Positions 48,729-63,322 of a stretch of DNA of 64,000 nucleotides are shown piece after piece; the stretch's first letter is position 1; every line of letters begins with the position of its first letter. This DNA comes from Rhodocollybia butyracea (taxonomy: Eukaryota; Basidiomycota; Agaricomycetes; Agaricales; Omphalotaceae): positions 868,001-932,000 of the forward strand of contig JADNRY010000004.1 in the NCBI GenBank assembly GCA_015501585.1, in the 5' to 3' direction. Below the pieces are notes generated by a model, which saw nothing but the letters and a program-made list of their open reading frames with translations, was not told the DNA's origin and did no database searches. Position numbers and translations under genes: made by a program.

Positions 48729-50767
48729 ATGACCTGGTTGCCCATTCCCGTGTCAAGCCTGCCTCTGGCACTATGTCTTTCCATTCGTTCCATGACCACT
48801 GCAACTTCTATGTCGAAACGGAACTCGACACCACCGCCACCCGCCACATTATTTCTGCCCCTAACTTTCGATAACAACAGGCGTTATACGGTTAATGTAT
48901 CGTTGGTGAAATTCGATGCTCTATCGATGCTTAAATCTCTTCCCTGACAACACTTTTAGCCTGGCAACTCTAGTCAGCCTGAATATTTCGCGTTCGCGCT
49001 GACGACAAGTACTGGCTATTCCTCAGTCGCAGCACAAGGGTGCTCAACATGCGGGGGCGGTCCAACGTAAGCTTTACACCTTTGAAATACATCATTTGTT
49101 AAAGAAGTATCACTCAGATACTCAACATCTCCCAATCAGCAAATAGGAGCTGTGCGGAATGTGTCTGTACCAGGGGGCAGCATTGTCGGATCGGCCATAG
49201 CTCAGGCCAACAATCTCCAACTGCAAAACGGGTCTTCATGGCCGTGGATTGATCCTTCGTGTGTGTAGGGTGCCCTTACAACGAATGAATACTTTTTCAC
49301 TAGCCCTCCCTTATAGTTATCATTGCAAATCAGTCAAATTCAATCTTCGGCGCTGGGACGTCTGGCGTCATAGGTATTGGTACAAACGCTCGGTAGGTCC
49401 TCGTTTATTTTTGTTTCATTATGAACAGCTAATCTTATATAGCCAGGGAACGTTTAACGAGACACCAATGGCGTTCTGGTTGAAAAACAATCCAAGCCAT
49501 CAGAACTTTTCATACGGGCTGGCTTTAAATCCCCCCAACGATCCCACCTCCTCAAATGCTGGGACACTTCACTGGCTTGCACCAGATGAAAACTCTTACG
49601 AAGGTGATATCTCTTGGAAAACCTTGATAACATCGAATGAAACGAATTCAGTCAACACCGATTCTTTTGTTGAAATGGATGGTTGGAGTTTTCAGGGCAG
49701 TAATGGCGTCAATATGTCTGACGACAATGCTGGTTTATCTGCTGTTATCGACCCAATTTTCGTTGATTTGGTGTTTCCTCAAGATGAAGCACAATCGATA
49801 TGTGTGTTGTTTGTCGTGATTTATAAATTTCATTACTGATTGTCTTTTTGTAGATGGTGCGATTCCAGGGTCTCAACGGCAAACCACACTTTCGTCGTCG
49901 GGGTCGACTATATACATTCTTCCTTGTAACACCACCATGCAGCTTACGCTCACGTTTGGCACTGTTTCAGTGACTCTAACTGAAGACCAGTTAGTTCGAA
50001 ATCTGGGAAATTCGACATGCCAAGGTGTTTTGGAAGAATGGGCGCCAAAAATGTCACAGAATACCTTCTAGGCTCCACCTTGATCTCTAACATATATTTG
50101 TTGGTTCTTCTATCTATCGCGGGTTACATGGTCAACTAATTTAACCTGTAGAATCTTTCAAGGTTCCAATCTGAGCAGCTCTTTTGGTTTTGCAAATAAA
50201 AAGTCGACCTCGCCGCCTCTGAGCGCTGCCTCCATAGCTGGAGTCGTGCTTGGAAGTTTAACGTTCCTCATCATGCTTGCTATTTTTGCCATCCTTCTTC
50301 TCTATTGGAGGCGACGCTGCGTTCTTAACCAGAAGCGAATTACCCCGTTCATGGAAAACTCTCCCATTCTGTCCAAAGCACCTTTCTACTCGCCAGAGAC
50401 GTCTACGCCATTTTTCACCCATTCAGATTGGGGAATAATCAACGAACACGCGCGCGCGACCAACAGGAATAGTACACGCAGTGCATGGACTGGGCCATTA
50501 GTCCAGATCATTAACTCGCCAACTACCCCCACATCCCAAACCTCCCAGCCTGACCATTCTCGTGGGAACCGTGACCATGGTCGGGAGAATGAACTATTCA
50601 TCCGAGTACCCCCCGTCCCTACGCCGCGGCAGTATGAGATATTGCAACAGGATGATACAGAGAGGACTGTTCTCCGAAACGACGCTCCAGACACCACTTC
50701 GATAAACAGAACAGCTTCCTTACCACCTTACGCCCTAAGAGATCCTGAATCTGGTGCTCAAGCTTAA
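48729..50767 (+). CDS. Membrane-anchored pepsin-fold (A1-like) protein, one indel
   Basis: Exons 48729-48905, 48960-49066, 49118-49260, 49317-49392, 49443-49801, 49854-50099, 50152-50767. It follows the layout of A1 aspartic-peptidase-fold proteins of agarics: FDNNRRYTVNVSL, SIFGAGTSGVIGIGTNAR, NPSHQNFSYGLALNPP, GTLHWLAPDENSYEGDISWK, YGAIPGSQR, IYILPCNTTMQLTLTFG and VTLTEDQLV. The positions where DTG motifs should be read FALTTSTGYSS and SAVIDPIFVDLVFP, so catalysis is doubtful. Near the C-terminus a transmembrane helix (IAGVVLGSLTFLIMLAIFAI) precedes a long disordered cytosolic tail. One A is apparently missing in the run 50047-50051; with it the exons total 575 codons and the TEYLLGSTLISNIYL segment is restored. 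It may be a cell-surface binding protein. Confidence 0.65.
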
Positions 50768-51640
50768 GGTCGATTCATGGCACTGAGTGCAATGTATTTT
50801 ACCGGACACGGACCCTTCTATATATAAGTATATCTACAGCGTTACTTTTCATCTTCGTCTTCACCGACCTCACTGTCATTCACTTAGCATGTCATGTACA
50901 TATAACGTTAATTCAACCTTCCTCAGTTGCGTTGTACTCAGGCCAAATCCTTTTCCACATCAACAAGCAGCGGCATAAAGGCCAATACTTACACCCGTAC
51001 CAGCCAAGCCAAGCCCAATACTTCCCTTGTCGCTAAGCTTTAATCTCAAGGAGAACGTTCCTGGACGCTCAATCACTCAATGGAGCATTCATGGATTCTT
51101 TAGTCGAAATGTCCGTGTGCAAATCAAGTCTGTAAGTATCGCTTTGTCTGGGATTAGCTGTGTGGTTATTTTCATTTTCTCAGCGGGCAACAACTCGTAT
51201 GTTTTCAATGGACCTTTTGGTTCGATCAGTTCGTGGTAGAAGCCTGATGTCACCGGTGCAAATCCTGCTTGGCAGGTATCGACCATACCAGTGTTTTTCA
51301 CGCTCCGTGCGGTATGAAGCCACGAGATTCAGACGGGCAAGATGGGATCTATCCGCGTCGTAAGATTGTAGATAATATACTAAGAGACTGTCGACCTTGC
51401 TATCGGCACTGGCAAGTCGCTTGAAGCGAACAAAAACAAACAAACGCGCTTGTGTGCTGGTATGGCGGCTTGCTCTCTCCACTCAGACACGAGCGTGCCT
51501 GCAAGATCATGAAAACACATAGCATTTAATGCAAGTGTTTCCTCATTGGGCCTTGTACTATTCTACAGGTTTGGAATAATTATACACTATGATACACTAG
51601 TCGAGTAGTTACAAATTATATAGAAAGATTTAGCTAAAAT
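50768..51640. other. Gene-free stretch
   Basis: 3' region of the pepsin-fold gene and of the small paralogue at 51641. Part of 51340-51500 resembles the region near 52740-52830 (shared GACACGAGC and GCCTGCAAG-like words), in line with a tandem duplication. Confidence 0.45.
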
Positions 51641-52027
51641 TTACCCCCTCTTCGGTGCTGCTAACAGCTGTAATATTTTGTCGATAGAAAAGATCGATGA
51701 CTTACCAGTCAGTCCACCATCTCCATCATCTCCCCCCTGATTTGCCTCATTATCAGCTTGATACTTGGCAAGACGGGCTCGATCGCTCGGTGAAAGGGGT
51801 ACAACGGGTTTGATTGTCCAGCGCTACAAATGAGCATGACTTATTTATCATATAGTAAAAACAGGAGGCAAGCGACCAATGTTCCTTAGCAAAGCTATGC
51901 TGGTTTGGTGTTGTTTGCTCCGCATAGCAAAGGCATCGGCAAAAAGCTTGTCGTAATCAACACATCCATCTGCCTTGGTGATATTGGAGCGTCTAGTCAA
52001 TGCAACAGCTCCACGAGCTTTGGACAT
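51641..52027 (-). CDS. Small tandem paralogue B, unknown family
   Basis: From the ATG at 52027 the first exon reads MSKARGAVALTRRSNITKAD, then GCVDYDKLFADAFAMRSKQH. A short intron follows (best fit about 39-55 bases, acceptor TTTGTAG near 51832). The last exon reads RWTIKPVVPLSPSDRARLAK, an acidic Gly/Asp stretch, then GKSSIFSIDKILQLLAAPKR, ending at 51641. The donor site is not certain. The sibling at 52154-52556 shares this layout throughout. No family recognised; small, hydrophilic, without a signal peptide. Preceded by a palindrome and CRE-like site. Confidence 0.5.
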
Positions 52028-52036
52028 TGGAACGTG

Positions 52037-52073
52037 AGCGCTAATTATTAGCGCACTCTGGATTGATGACGTA
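52037..52073 (-). promoter_or_regulatory. Palindrome plus CRE-like site upstream of paralogue B
   Basis: GAGCGCTAATTATTAGCGC (arms GCGCTA / TAGCGC) followed 12 bases later by TGACGTA. The same pair lies upstream of paralogue A, at a similar distance from the ATG. Confidence 0.55.
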
Positions 52074-52153
52074 GATTTCAGTTTCCACTCTCTTATGAAT
52101 GTTGCTAGTTTTATTTATATTGATAAAGGACAGCTATAAATGACTCAACAGAA

Positions 52154-52556
52154 CTAAATTTTCCCCCTCTTCGGTGCTGCTAACAGCTGTAATATTTCAT
52201 CGATAGCAAAGGTCGAAGACTTACCAGACGTTCCATCATCCGTTGCATCATCTTCCCCCTGGTTTTTAGAAGCCTCATCAGCTTCACGCTTGGCAAAACG
52301 ATCCCAAACGCCCGGTGGAAGGGGTGGAACTGGTTTGACTGCACAAGCCTACAAAACTGACTGAGCGCGACTTATTTATCATATTGAGTAAAGTTCCAAA
52401 CCTCAGAGTGCTCTTTAGGAAGTTTATCAAGTTTCGACGACGCTTGTGTTCCATAGCATTGTAATCGGCCAAAAGCATGTCGAAATCAACAGTCCCATCG
52501 GGCTTGGTGTGAACGGAACGTTTGGTCAACGCAATAGCTCCACGAGCTTTGAACAT
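52154..52556 (-). CDS. Small tandem paralogue A, unknown family
   Basis: The ATG at 52556 gives MFKARGAIALTKRSVHTKPD then GTVDFDMLLADYNAMEHKRR. After an intron (acceptor TTTTGTAG near 52355) comes VKPVPPLPPGVWDRFAKREA, an acidic stretch (NQGEDDATDDGTSG) and SSTFAIDEILQLLAAPKRGK, stop at 52154. The phase at the intron does not close cleanly with any GT donor I can see, so there may be a one-base error or a non-canonical site. Conserved with B in both ends (KARGA.AL, ILQLLAAPKRG), which supports real coding sequence. Function unknown. Confidence 0.5.
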
Positions 52557-52589
52557 CTGAAGTTTTAGTGGGTGTCGAATGTATTAACT

Positions 52590-52621
52590 GAGCGCTAATT
52601 ATAGCGCTCCGGATGACGTAA
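52590..52621 (-). promoter_or_regulatory. Palindrome plus CRE-like site upstream of paralogue A
   Basis: GAGCGCTAATTATAGCGCTC is a near-perfect palindrome (arms GAGCGCTA / TAGCGCTC), followed 4 bases later by TGACGTAA, the core of a cAMP-response or bZIP site. Conserved upstream of both paralogues while the sequence around it has diverged. Confidence 0.6.
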
Positions 52622-53333
52622 TTTCGAGCCACTTTCTAGTAGTAGGCTCTCTACTTATGTATTTGTAGAAGGGCGAATACTCCTAGTTTTATTTATAAAG
52701 GACAGCTATGGCTCACCTGCATGCTTCAGACAACTTCCTTCAAGCCCATTGGCAAAGGGCGGTAAGCGACAAGTAAAAAAAACACGCTAGTTGCAAGGCT
52801 AGTTGTGCAGTCCACACAGACACGAGCCCTGCAAGTGACTTGTTTGCTTTTCTCAGACTTGCTTCTTGTCAGTAAATATAGCTATCGGCTTCTTAGCTCT
52901 TCTTAGTCAACCTGCCGCTCCCTTGGAACCAAAACGCGAGTGCATGAGCAACCTGAAGCAGGGCGTAGGGGAAGAAAAATGATAGGCATCGTTGCATGTA
53001 GTATAGTCCACTTCGGTCCAGAATACGATGTTAAAGTTGCAGTAACCTGAAGGAATAATAGCGCTAGCGGACATGGGCCGAGTTGCCGCGGATTATCCGC
53101 ATGCATGGCACTCGGATATTCGCGCCGAAAAAGATCAGACAAACAAATTTCACCTGCACTATTTCACTTTTTCCGTCACTTTTTTCCCTCCTTTGTCCGT
53201 CTTTGACGTCCAAACCACCGCAACGAAAATTGTCTGAACGAAGCAGAGCACTTGCACTGCAGATATCTCTCAATATTTCCATCTCCAGTCTTGCCGTTAT
53301 CTATCAAGATTCTAGGGGCGCCAATATATAGTC
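52622..53333. promoter_or_regulatory. Divergent intergenic region, paralogue A and bHLH gene
   Basis: About 700 bases between paralogue A (minus) and the bHLH gene (plus). CT-rich near 53160-53200 (TTTTTCCCTCC), as is common upstream of fungal starts. No gene recognised. Confidence 0.4.
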
Positions 53334-56043
53334 ATGGATCCACTGGCAAGTGACATACAGGACCTTGAACACCATCTCCCTTCTCCTGCCGATTTATTCT
53401 TTCGCGACGAAATGGCTTCGGCAGCTGATCAAGTCCAGCAAAAAGATCCAACAGCAGCATTCTTGAATTCGCCAGCAGGAAACAACATGGGCATGGCAGG
53501 AGTAATGGCTGCTCTCCAATCTCTCGGTGGCAATTCTGGAGCTCCGAATAACTCCGAGGATGACCAGGCTGTTGGCGAGGAACCCGGAGGTACACAGGGC
53601 CAAGGGCAGCTCCGAGAACAGATAATGTTGGAGCAGTTTAAACTGGCGCAGCTTAAACAGCTGCAGGAGCTTCAACAGCAGATTTTCCAACAGCAGGTTC
53701 GCTAGTTTACCTTTTCTTCCCACAACGCTAACTTTTACCTCAGATGGCCCTCATTAATGGCGGAACTGTCTCCCTCGATGGCCAGCCACGAGATCAACAT
53801 GAACGCGCCTATCTCCCGACTCCAGGATCTTCCACTGAACTTCGTCCCTCTCAGCCGATTCCTGTCGAGTTTGTATCCCCTATGATGCTCAACTACAATG
53901 ATGGCTTGTCTCTCGATAGCTCTGCTTCGCACACCTTTTCTCAGCACGATCCCGCCGGCTTAGATATGGACATGGTTAACTATGCAGCCATGACTCATAC
54001 ACATTTTGGAAATCGTAATGGTTTTCCAGATTCCTCTCCGTTTGTTGGAAACGGTAGTACTCGTGCTCACGAGCATTACTTTACTCGTCGAGGAACGGCT
54101 TCTGCTCCTGCGCATATCGCGTTCGGAGACCCGTACCAACAATCCCACAACTTACACATGGGAGCTATGAACCCAATGACCGAGCCCTCTTCTCCAATGC
54201 ACTCAGATCTCGATTTCGACATCTCCCCACTAACTAGCCCGTGGCTCGGCGCAAAGATGACTGGCAGCGGCGGAAGCAACGGAAGAGTCCAAGCTTACGG
54301 ACATCAACATCACAGCCAGAATCATCATCACCAAAACCAACAGGGTCTCCATCCCCCAGTGCAAGCTGGTACAAAACGCGCTGCATCGCCCAGCATGGCC
54401 GATATTGATGTAGATGTCGTTTTTCCTGGCAACACCGGCGAAGCAGGACGATCGCGAAAACGACAGGCATCAATATCCCAATCACCGAATACCATGCGCC
54501 CTACAGTTTCACCAGTAACAAGGCCCGTCAATTCTAACACCTCTTCGTCTCGGTCGGGATCGAGATCGATGAATTCCACGCCGCTGTTGAGAGGAACCAA
54601 TCCAAGCTCGAGGACAAGAAGAGGGAGCGTGGTGATGGGAAGCCCTTTGACTATGGCGATGGGTGCCAACGGAATGAACGCAGGTCGACGGGCTTCTCAA
54701 ATATGCAGAATTCTGTGGGTTCGAAGAATGCTAGTTCTTCGATCAGAGGGATGGGAATCAACAGCAATGGTAATAACGAGGCGAATAGCAGTTACAGTGG
54801 AAATGCGCATACCGGATACGGACCTGTTGGTGATTCCCCTTCGCCCGTGGATCTCTCGTTGTCGATGCCTCCTCCTGCCGCTCCTGCTTCTGCATTCGGC
54901 AGTAATGGAGCAAATTCACCGACTTTGGAGCCGCTAGTTCCTGTGACTCCAGCGAGTATCATGAATATCGGTGGATCGTTTGTTGGATTGGGTGGAGGAC
55001 TGGGAAGTAATAACCAGGCGCAGCTACAACCGCAAAACCAAGCAGAGATGCAGCCTCAGAGGTCGAATATAAGCCCAGTCGATGGGTCAGGCTCTTCCTC
55101 CGGCAATACTCCCCCCGCCTCTATGTCCACTGCCTCCACTAAGACAGGCAAGGGCGCTAGCAGAAATGCTAAAAGCGATAAAGATGCGACTTCTGCGGGA
55201 CCAACAGGAACGCGAAAGTCTGGGCGAAAAGCTGCAGGTACAGGTGCGGCTGATAACGGAACATTAAAACATATCCTTCCTGGTAAGCACCTAACATCTA
55301 CTACCAAGATCATCGACTGATCGACTGATTATCCTTACTCTAGCTGGCGGTAACCCATCTTCATCATCAACCCTCCGTGTAAGCGCATCGAATTCCACCG
55401 GTTCCTCAACTTCAACAATTCTTCCTATGAAAGAACGTAAAACCTCTCACAAAGCCGCTGAGCAAAAGCGTCGAGATTCGTTGAAGAACACATTCGATGA
55501 TCTCAGGGGGCTGCTGCCACCGATCCCCCTCCCTACTGATGGCGACTCCAAATCTGGAGCTGCGGTAATTGATGACGGGTCTGGGATCGGGTTTATGGCT
55601 CTCGCCAAGGCTTCTTTACTCCCTGGGGCTTTGCCACCTAGGGGACCGCCCAAGCAGGTGGGGAAGGACCGAACAAGGGCGTGAGCAAGCTACAGTTGTT
55701 GATATGTGGGAACGAGTACATCAGGGTGCTTAAAGGACGGGTGGAAAGGCGAGATGACGAGGTTGCGAGGCTGAGAAGGGAGGTTAGAAGGTTGAGAGGG
55801 TTGAGAGACGGGGGAATGATGGACGAGGAGTTGGATCGCGGCGGTGGCGGTGGTGAAGGGGGCGAAATGGATGGCGCGGATGGTATGTATGGGTATAACG
55901 AGGGTGACATACTGGATTTAGATAGGGATTTAGATGCGGTGGAAGTTTTGGAGTCTATGCGGGCTTCTGGTTCGGGAACTTTGGCATCTGCAAATGGTGG
56001 TGGCATGCTGTCGGGTGTCGAGGAAGATGTTGAAGAGGATTAA
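53334..56043 (+). CDS. bHLH transcription factor (two apparent indels)
   Basis: Exons 53334-53696, 53744-55282 and 55344-56043. The basic region KERKTSHKAAEQKRRDSLK has the His, Glu and Arg positions expected for CACGTG (E-box) binding. It continues as helix 1 (NTFDDLRGLLPPI), a long loop rich in Gly/Pro, and helix 2 (GVSKLQLLICGNEYIRVLKG) followed by a charged zipper-like helix (RVERRDDEVARLRREVRRLR). The N-terminal 600 residues are low-complexity with a Gln-rich helix near the start (LKQLQELQQQIFQQQ) and a His-rich run. Single bases seem to be missing at 54699-54701 (A run) and at 55657-55658 (G run, inside the loop). Adding both gives 868 codons. As written the helix 2 would be lost. Nuclear regulator; targets unknown. 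Confidence 0.8.
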
Positions 56044-57521
56044 CGAAGGTAGTGTTTATTTCGACATAGGGCCAGTGCTGGGAATCTTTGCGGGCAAGTC
56101 ATGTACCCCTCGATGTTTCTCGTTTTCTTTATGCATAACGTTTCTCACTTAAACTTAAATTATAAGTACGATACCCAGTTATTTTAAGTTATCAGGTTAT
56201 GTTTTCTACTTACATGCTTCTGACCAGACATTCGAGTTATGCTGTAGCTTTATGATTTTATATGATTACCGACGACCATGATCCAGAGCTGTAGCGTATT
56301 TGTGGTTTTTTACTGGGTTTTACTGGGGTTTGATTTGGGATTTGTGCGTATTGAATTCAAGCATTACTGTGGCGCAATGTGTATTGTTCAATGGGATCAC
56401 GTCCCGTATCTCCAAACCACCACCACCACCACCAGAATGACTCTGAGCTAAGGTCTAATGATATTCTCGTTACTGGCGTCCTTTATCTGGGTCTTTGTTA
56501 TAACTTTGGTCGATAGATGCTTTGCTGTGCGTGAAGTTGATCACTCGACGCATAAAGTCAATCACATAGCGATGACAATTTTGAATTTTCCCATGTACAG
56601 TATCTTATCAGCAGCGCGGAGAGGGCCTACTATAAGGAGCCGCGCATGATAATATTAATAAGGGCTGTTCAGTCTCCCCGAGCCTCACTGACGTTCATCG
56701 CCCCGCCTCAAAATAAATTCAGCATCCCCTTTTGAAATAACCAGGGTGCTGTACATGGCGTGCTGTACATACTTATTGTGTCAGTGTCTTGCTAGGGAGG
56801 CTGCTCCTCCTCGAACACACCTACTCGCACAGGCTCAAATAAGCCTGTATCATTCTTTGTGTCATTGCAGCATACATTTTGGTAGCAATGAGTAAAAATA
56901 GCGAGAAAAGAAAAACAAGATCATGATACATCAATGAGCAGAAGCTGATATATATAGAAACAACCAGAAACGGCAAAAAAAAGAGGGGAGGAGGGAACCG
57001 ATGAGGATGCGCGAGGATGCGCGCAGTCGCATCATTCCAAAGGCCTTGGGGGAACAAGCTGAAACCTGCTGAAACAAGGGAAAAAGGTTTTTGGAGGTGA
57101 GGCAATGAGGCGAGGTGAGAATTGAGCAGCTGCCCCAATACTATCATTACTGGTTCGGAGCTCCACATGACCTATTATGTTATTATTATTCCATCCTTCC
57201 TCACCCATGATCACCTCTCCAACCAGCCCTGAGTTCCTGAGAGCGCAACTCATCGATTCTCATCTTTTTCTGTCCTGATGTAGATACTAAATACAGGAAA
57301 TAGCTACAGCTTTCTCGTAAATGGAGGCCTCCATGTGCACCTTGATTTCAAAGACCTGTGTTAAAGCCGTGTTACTGTAATCCCCAATCTCGCCCACAAA
57401 CGATTGAACGTGATTTGCACCTTACACATCCTGGTTTGGCTTGGCCTTTGATGATTCATCGCTTTGAGGAGCTTTTGGTACTATAAAAAAACTACTGTTC
57501 TTCTCTTATCAACATCGCAAC
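56044..57521. other. Gene-free stretch
   Basis: 3' flank of the bHLH gene and promoter of the Asp-box protein gene. A short CCACCACCACCACCACCAG microsatellite lies near 56415. TATAAAAAAACT near 57481 is a likely TATA element 40 bases upstream of the next start. Confidence 0.5.
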
Positions 57522-58913
57522 ATGAGGTTTTCCCCACTTTTTTTTCTCCTCTCCTTCTTGTCTCTTACGGCGCTCGCCGGACCCCTCGACCTGCAACGTC
57601 GAGTAAATCTTGACCCATCGGTGGACTCGACAGTTATCGAGCTCGCAGGCCCCTCCTCACCCGGTGGTGCATATCCCCGCACAACTATCCTCTCAGATGG
57701 TAGCATCCTAGGCTGCTGCACCGCAGCCAGTGATGGAGTGAAAACACTCACCGTCACTAAGTCAACGAACGAGGGATTAAACTGGTCCCAGATAGGAACA
57801 ATTGCTCAGTCTACAGGCGACCTGGACAACTGTTATGTGCTTCAGTTGGCGAACGGGAACGTCGTGGCTGCGTTCAGAAATCATGATTTGAATAGTGAAG
57901 GGTCTACACGGAATATAGGATTACAACGTCTGTGTCGACGGATGCAGGAGCGTCGTGGGTTTTTCCTTTCTCAAGTTTCCCAACGCGCTGCAACTGTGAT
58001 AAACAATGGGCTTTGGGTAAGTTTGTGCAACTTATGTGGGAGGGGGCGCGAAGTAGATGACCATTTCGCTGTTTCAGGAACCTTTCCTTCGAATCTCCAA
58101 GGCAGATGGTCCCTTCAGCCTATTATTCCAGCGAAAACTCTGCAGTTGACCAGGATATCTTGCTGCAGAGCTCTACAGATAATGGTCAGACGTGGAGCAC
58201 TCCTAGCACAGTCGCTGGAGCCACTACGACCGGCCGAGATGGAATGCCCGGCTGTGTCGGTACGCATCTTGAAATTTTGATTGTAACAAGCCTAGCAGTG
58301 ACAGTATTTTCGGTTCTGCAGACTTGGTTAACGGAACGTTGATGTGTGTCTTTGAAACCACTCAAGTTACTGGCAACACAGACTCCGGTGATTTGAATAT
58401 CAAAAGCATTAGTTCAAACGACGAAGGTTCTACATGGGGTGACCGTAACGAGGTGTACGTTGCTACAGCAGCTGAAGTTGAAGGTGAGTCCCATCGCGTC
58501 AAGGCAGCCTAGTAATGAGTGTAACCTTATCAATTATAGCTGCTGCACCTCAGATCGCGCTCTCGACTGGAGGGGCAATAGTGGTATCTTTCTATACCGA
58601 CGAGAATAACGTCCCCGCCTCCAACTTCAAGATCATTACGAGTAGTACAGGCAACGTAGGCTCATGGGGAGACGAAACCATTGTGGCAAGCGGAGGTCAA
58701 TCTTCTTGGCCCGGGCTACTCTCCTTACCAGATGGGACGGTGCTGGGTGCTCTGGCTCAACACAATGCCACATTATCTCATTCTCTTGAAGAAACTTGTT
58801 GCTTGCAGAAATACTTAACAAGTAATTTATATTGGGGGGTTGGACTCATTGATTTATCTTTCTATATTCATATATCCTATATCTCCTTGCATAGTACTTA
58901 CTCTGAGTTATAG
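57522..58913 (+). CDS. Secreted Asp-box (BNR, sialidase-like) protein, three indels
   Basis: Exons 57522-58016, 58078-58259, 58322-58483 and 58540-58913. A signal peptide (MRFSPLFFLLSFLSLTALAG) starts the protein, so it should be secreted. Four Asp boxes, the blades of the sialidase beta-propeller, are visible: STNEGLNW, STDAGASW, STDNGQTW and SNDEGSTW. GGAYPRTTILSDGSIL matches the first blade with its conserved Arg. The frame shifts near 57912 (one base missing), at the T run 57960-57964 and the C run 58111-58113 (one extra each). Allowing for these, the exons total 404 codons. Family relatives include GH33-like glycosidases; the substrate is unknown and activity on sialic acid is not implied. 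The C-terminal end after TLSHSLEE is less certain. Confidence 0.7.
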
Positions 58914-60529
58914 CACGTCGAGTTTCCCTTGCACTTAGAACTGTTAGAACTGCCTTCGTTCCCGTACCGCTCTAAATATCACGCATGCATGATGCTTCAC
59001 TCCAATGCTCAGATTCTTTGAATGCTAAACCAGCTCCCATTTCTCTTACTTTACTCGCTACCCAATCTGCTAGCTCACTTATTAAGTAGTACCACCTCTC
59101 CTAACTCACAGACTGGGCCCGCAGTAATAGAAGTTGTCAAGATCTACGTTCAATAATAGGCACAGTTTTTAGCTACTTACATGTCCGCTTTGCATATAAT
59201 TGCACCGGTGATAAGACTTACGCAACATACCCAGCTTTGACGTTTGCCTTGATCGACACCGTGTTCTTAAATGTTCTGAAGGAACGTAAGAAGAGGTATC
59301 AATTCATATCCTCAGGGAAATACTCATCCCGTTCTCTTCCGTCTTCCACCGTCACTCTTCTGCATTTCCCTTCTTAGGGCTTCCGTATCGTTTCGGCATC
59401 CTGTTGTACCATGATCGACAGGTAGCCGTTATACCATGACCATTGATTGTGAAAGCTGCAGGTGGTGAAAATGGAACTTAGCGTACAGAGTCTTTCCGGA
59501 TTCGGGCTGAGATTTAGAAGAGTGAAATAGAAGGATCAATCAATCTACATGGGCGGTGTTTGATCTTGATATTCCGGCGTTCTACTACTTATGTGCCAGG
59601 TTCAAGTTTATAGTGCATAGCAGGGAAGAATCACGGTTCAATAGCAGTCAATAGCTTGAATGGAACGTGTGTTCTATACTAGGCTACTAGGCTATACGAG
59701 GAAGATGCATGGATAGATGCATGGATAAAACCAGAGGTCTGACTGCACGGGGATCGATTGATAGGTTGCAGCGAGGGGTGCTTGGGAGCCAGAAACAGAA
59801 ACGGAAGCGAAAGGGTGGAAACGGTGTGAGTTGACCGCATTTTCTCGAGCTTGTTATTCAAAACAACGTTGAACACGTCTCTGCCGACAGAGTAGATTGG
59901 CAGGCGGCCTTGATAATTGAGAGTTTAGGGTTTCTCGGACCAGTCTGATAGAACAGGGAACGTTAACTGACGTGATATAGCCTTCAGGAGAGTATTTTTG
60001 GGCGCGCAACTTGAATAAAAATAAATGCAAGCCGGTGGAGACGAAAGCGGTGTTTTGAGTCGGAAGAAAACAGGTACCGTACATGCATGAAACCAGGGAG
60101 CGCAGAAGACCAAGGTTGCGCAAAACGGGGCTTGCCTTTCAGGAAATTGCGAATTTGGCTAGCTGCAACGAGGTTACTACACAAATTGAACGGTTGGCAA
60201 GTTTGGAGCGCTCCATATCTATTCTTTTGCTCTGTTGCTTCTGATTAAAAAAGAGGAGAACTGTGGCCGAGGCTGTTCAGTGTTATTTTGTAGATAGAAT
60301 TATTAGGCTGTGGCAGTACGCATTGCTTCAGATCGTTTCGCGTCACTTGTGTGTTGTGACATGTGACTTAGCCATATAAAGCCAAATTCCAAGTTGCACG
60401 TTTCCTCTCTTCCGCATCCACTTTCAAATCTTCATATCTCGTAGAACTTTCCTATTTTTGTCTACGTATGTCTCCTCTTCATAATCTCTCTCTGATGTTC
60501 ATCGATTACTTTGGTTTACAGTTTCATCA
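58914..60529. other. Gene-free stretch and GFA1 promoter
   Basis: No gene recognised over 1.6 kb. The last 150 bases before 60530 are CT-rich (TTTCCTCTCTTCCGC, ATTTTTGTC) and carry an ATATAAAG box at about 60374, in line with the promoter and leader of GFA1. A leader intron (GTATGTCTCC to TTTACAG, about 60466-60521) probably precedes the start. Confidence 0.5.
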
Positions 60530-62969
<2,440 letters not shown>

Positions 62970-63322
62970 ACGAAAGGAACAAGGACCGTATGCTTTGTAA
63001 GCCTTGCGGTGAAAATTACTGTACTTCTACGTATTCTGTCGGAAAAAAATGTAATGTAGGTGGAAGTAGTTGCGTGTTAGATTCATGGTTCTGAGTTAGA
63101 GTACATTTCTGATATTAACGGACTACTAGCTATTGTGTTCTGGCCAATTGATCTTGATTTCGTTCAAACACTGAGAAACATTTATTTCTACAAATGGCTA
63201 GTCAAAGCTGGTGTTATGAGTGTTTCAAAATCCCATCGCCGGTCCGATTATGCGACACAACCTCTATTACGTTTTGTAGGTCGCTATCGATTTTTTTCTT
63301 GAACTTCTGCTGCCACTACTCC
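62970..63322. other. Intergenic region
   Basis: 3' region of GFA1 and promoter of the following gene; nothing specific recognised. Confidence 0.5.

Noticed and set aside
54234..54700. Minus-strand frames of 83-113 codons inside the bHLH gene
   Set aside because: Antisense to low-complexity coding sequence; no recognisable protein.
54620..54712. Extra intron in the bHLH gene ending at ATATGCAG (54699-54707 area)
   Set aside because: It would use a weak donor and remove coding sequence that looks continuous; a missing A in the run at 54699-54701 explains the frame better, though transcripts should decide.
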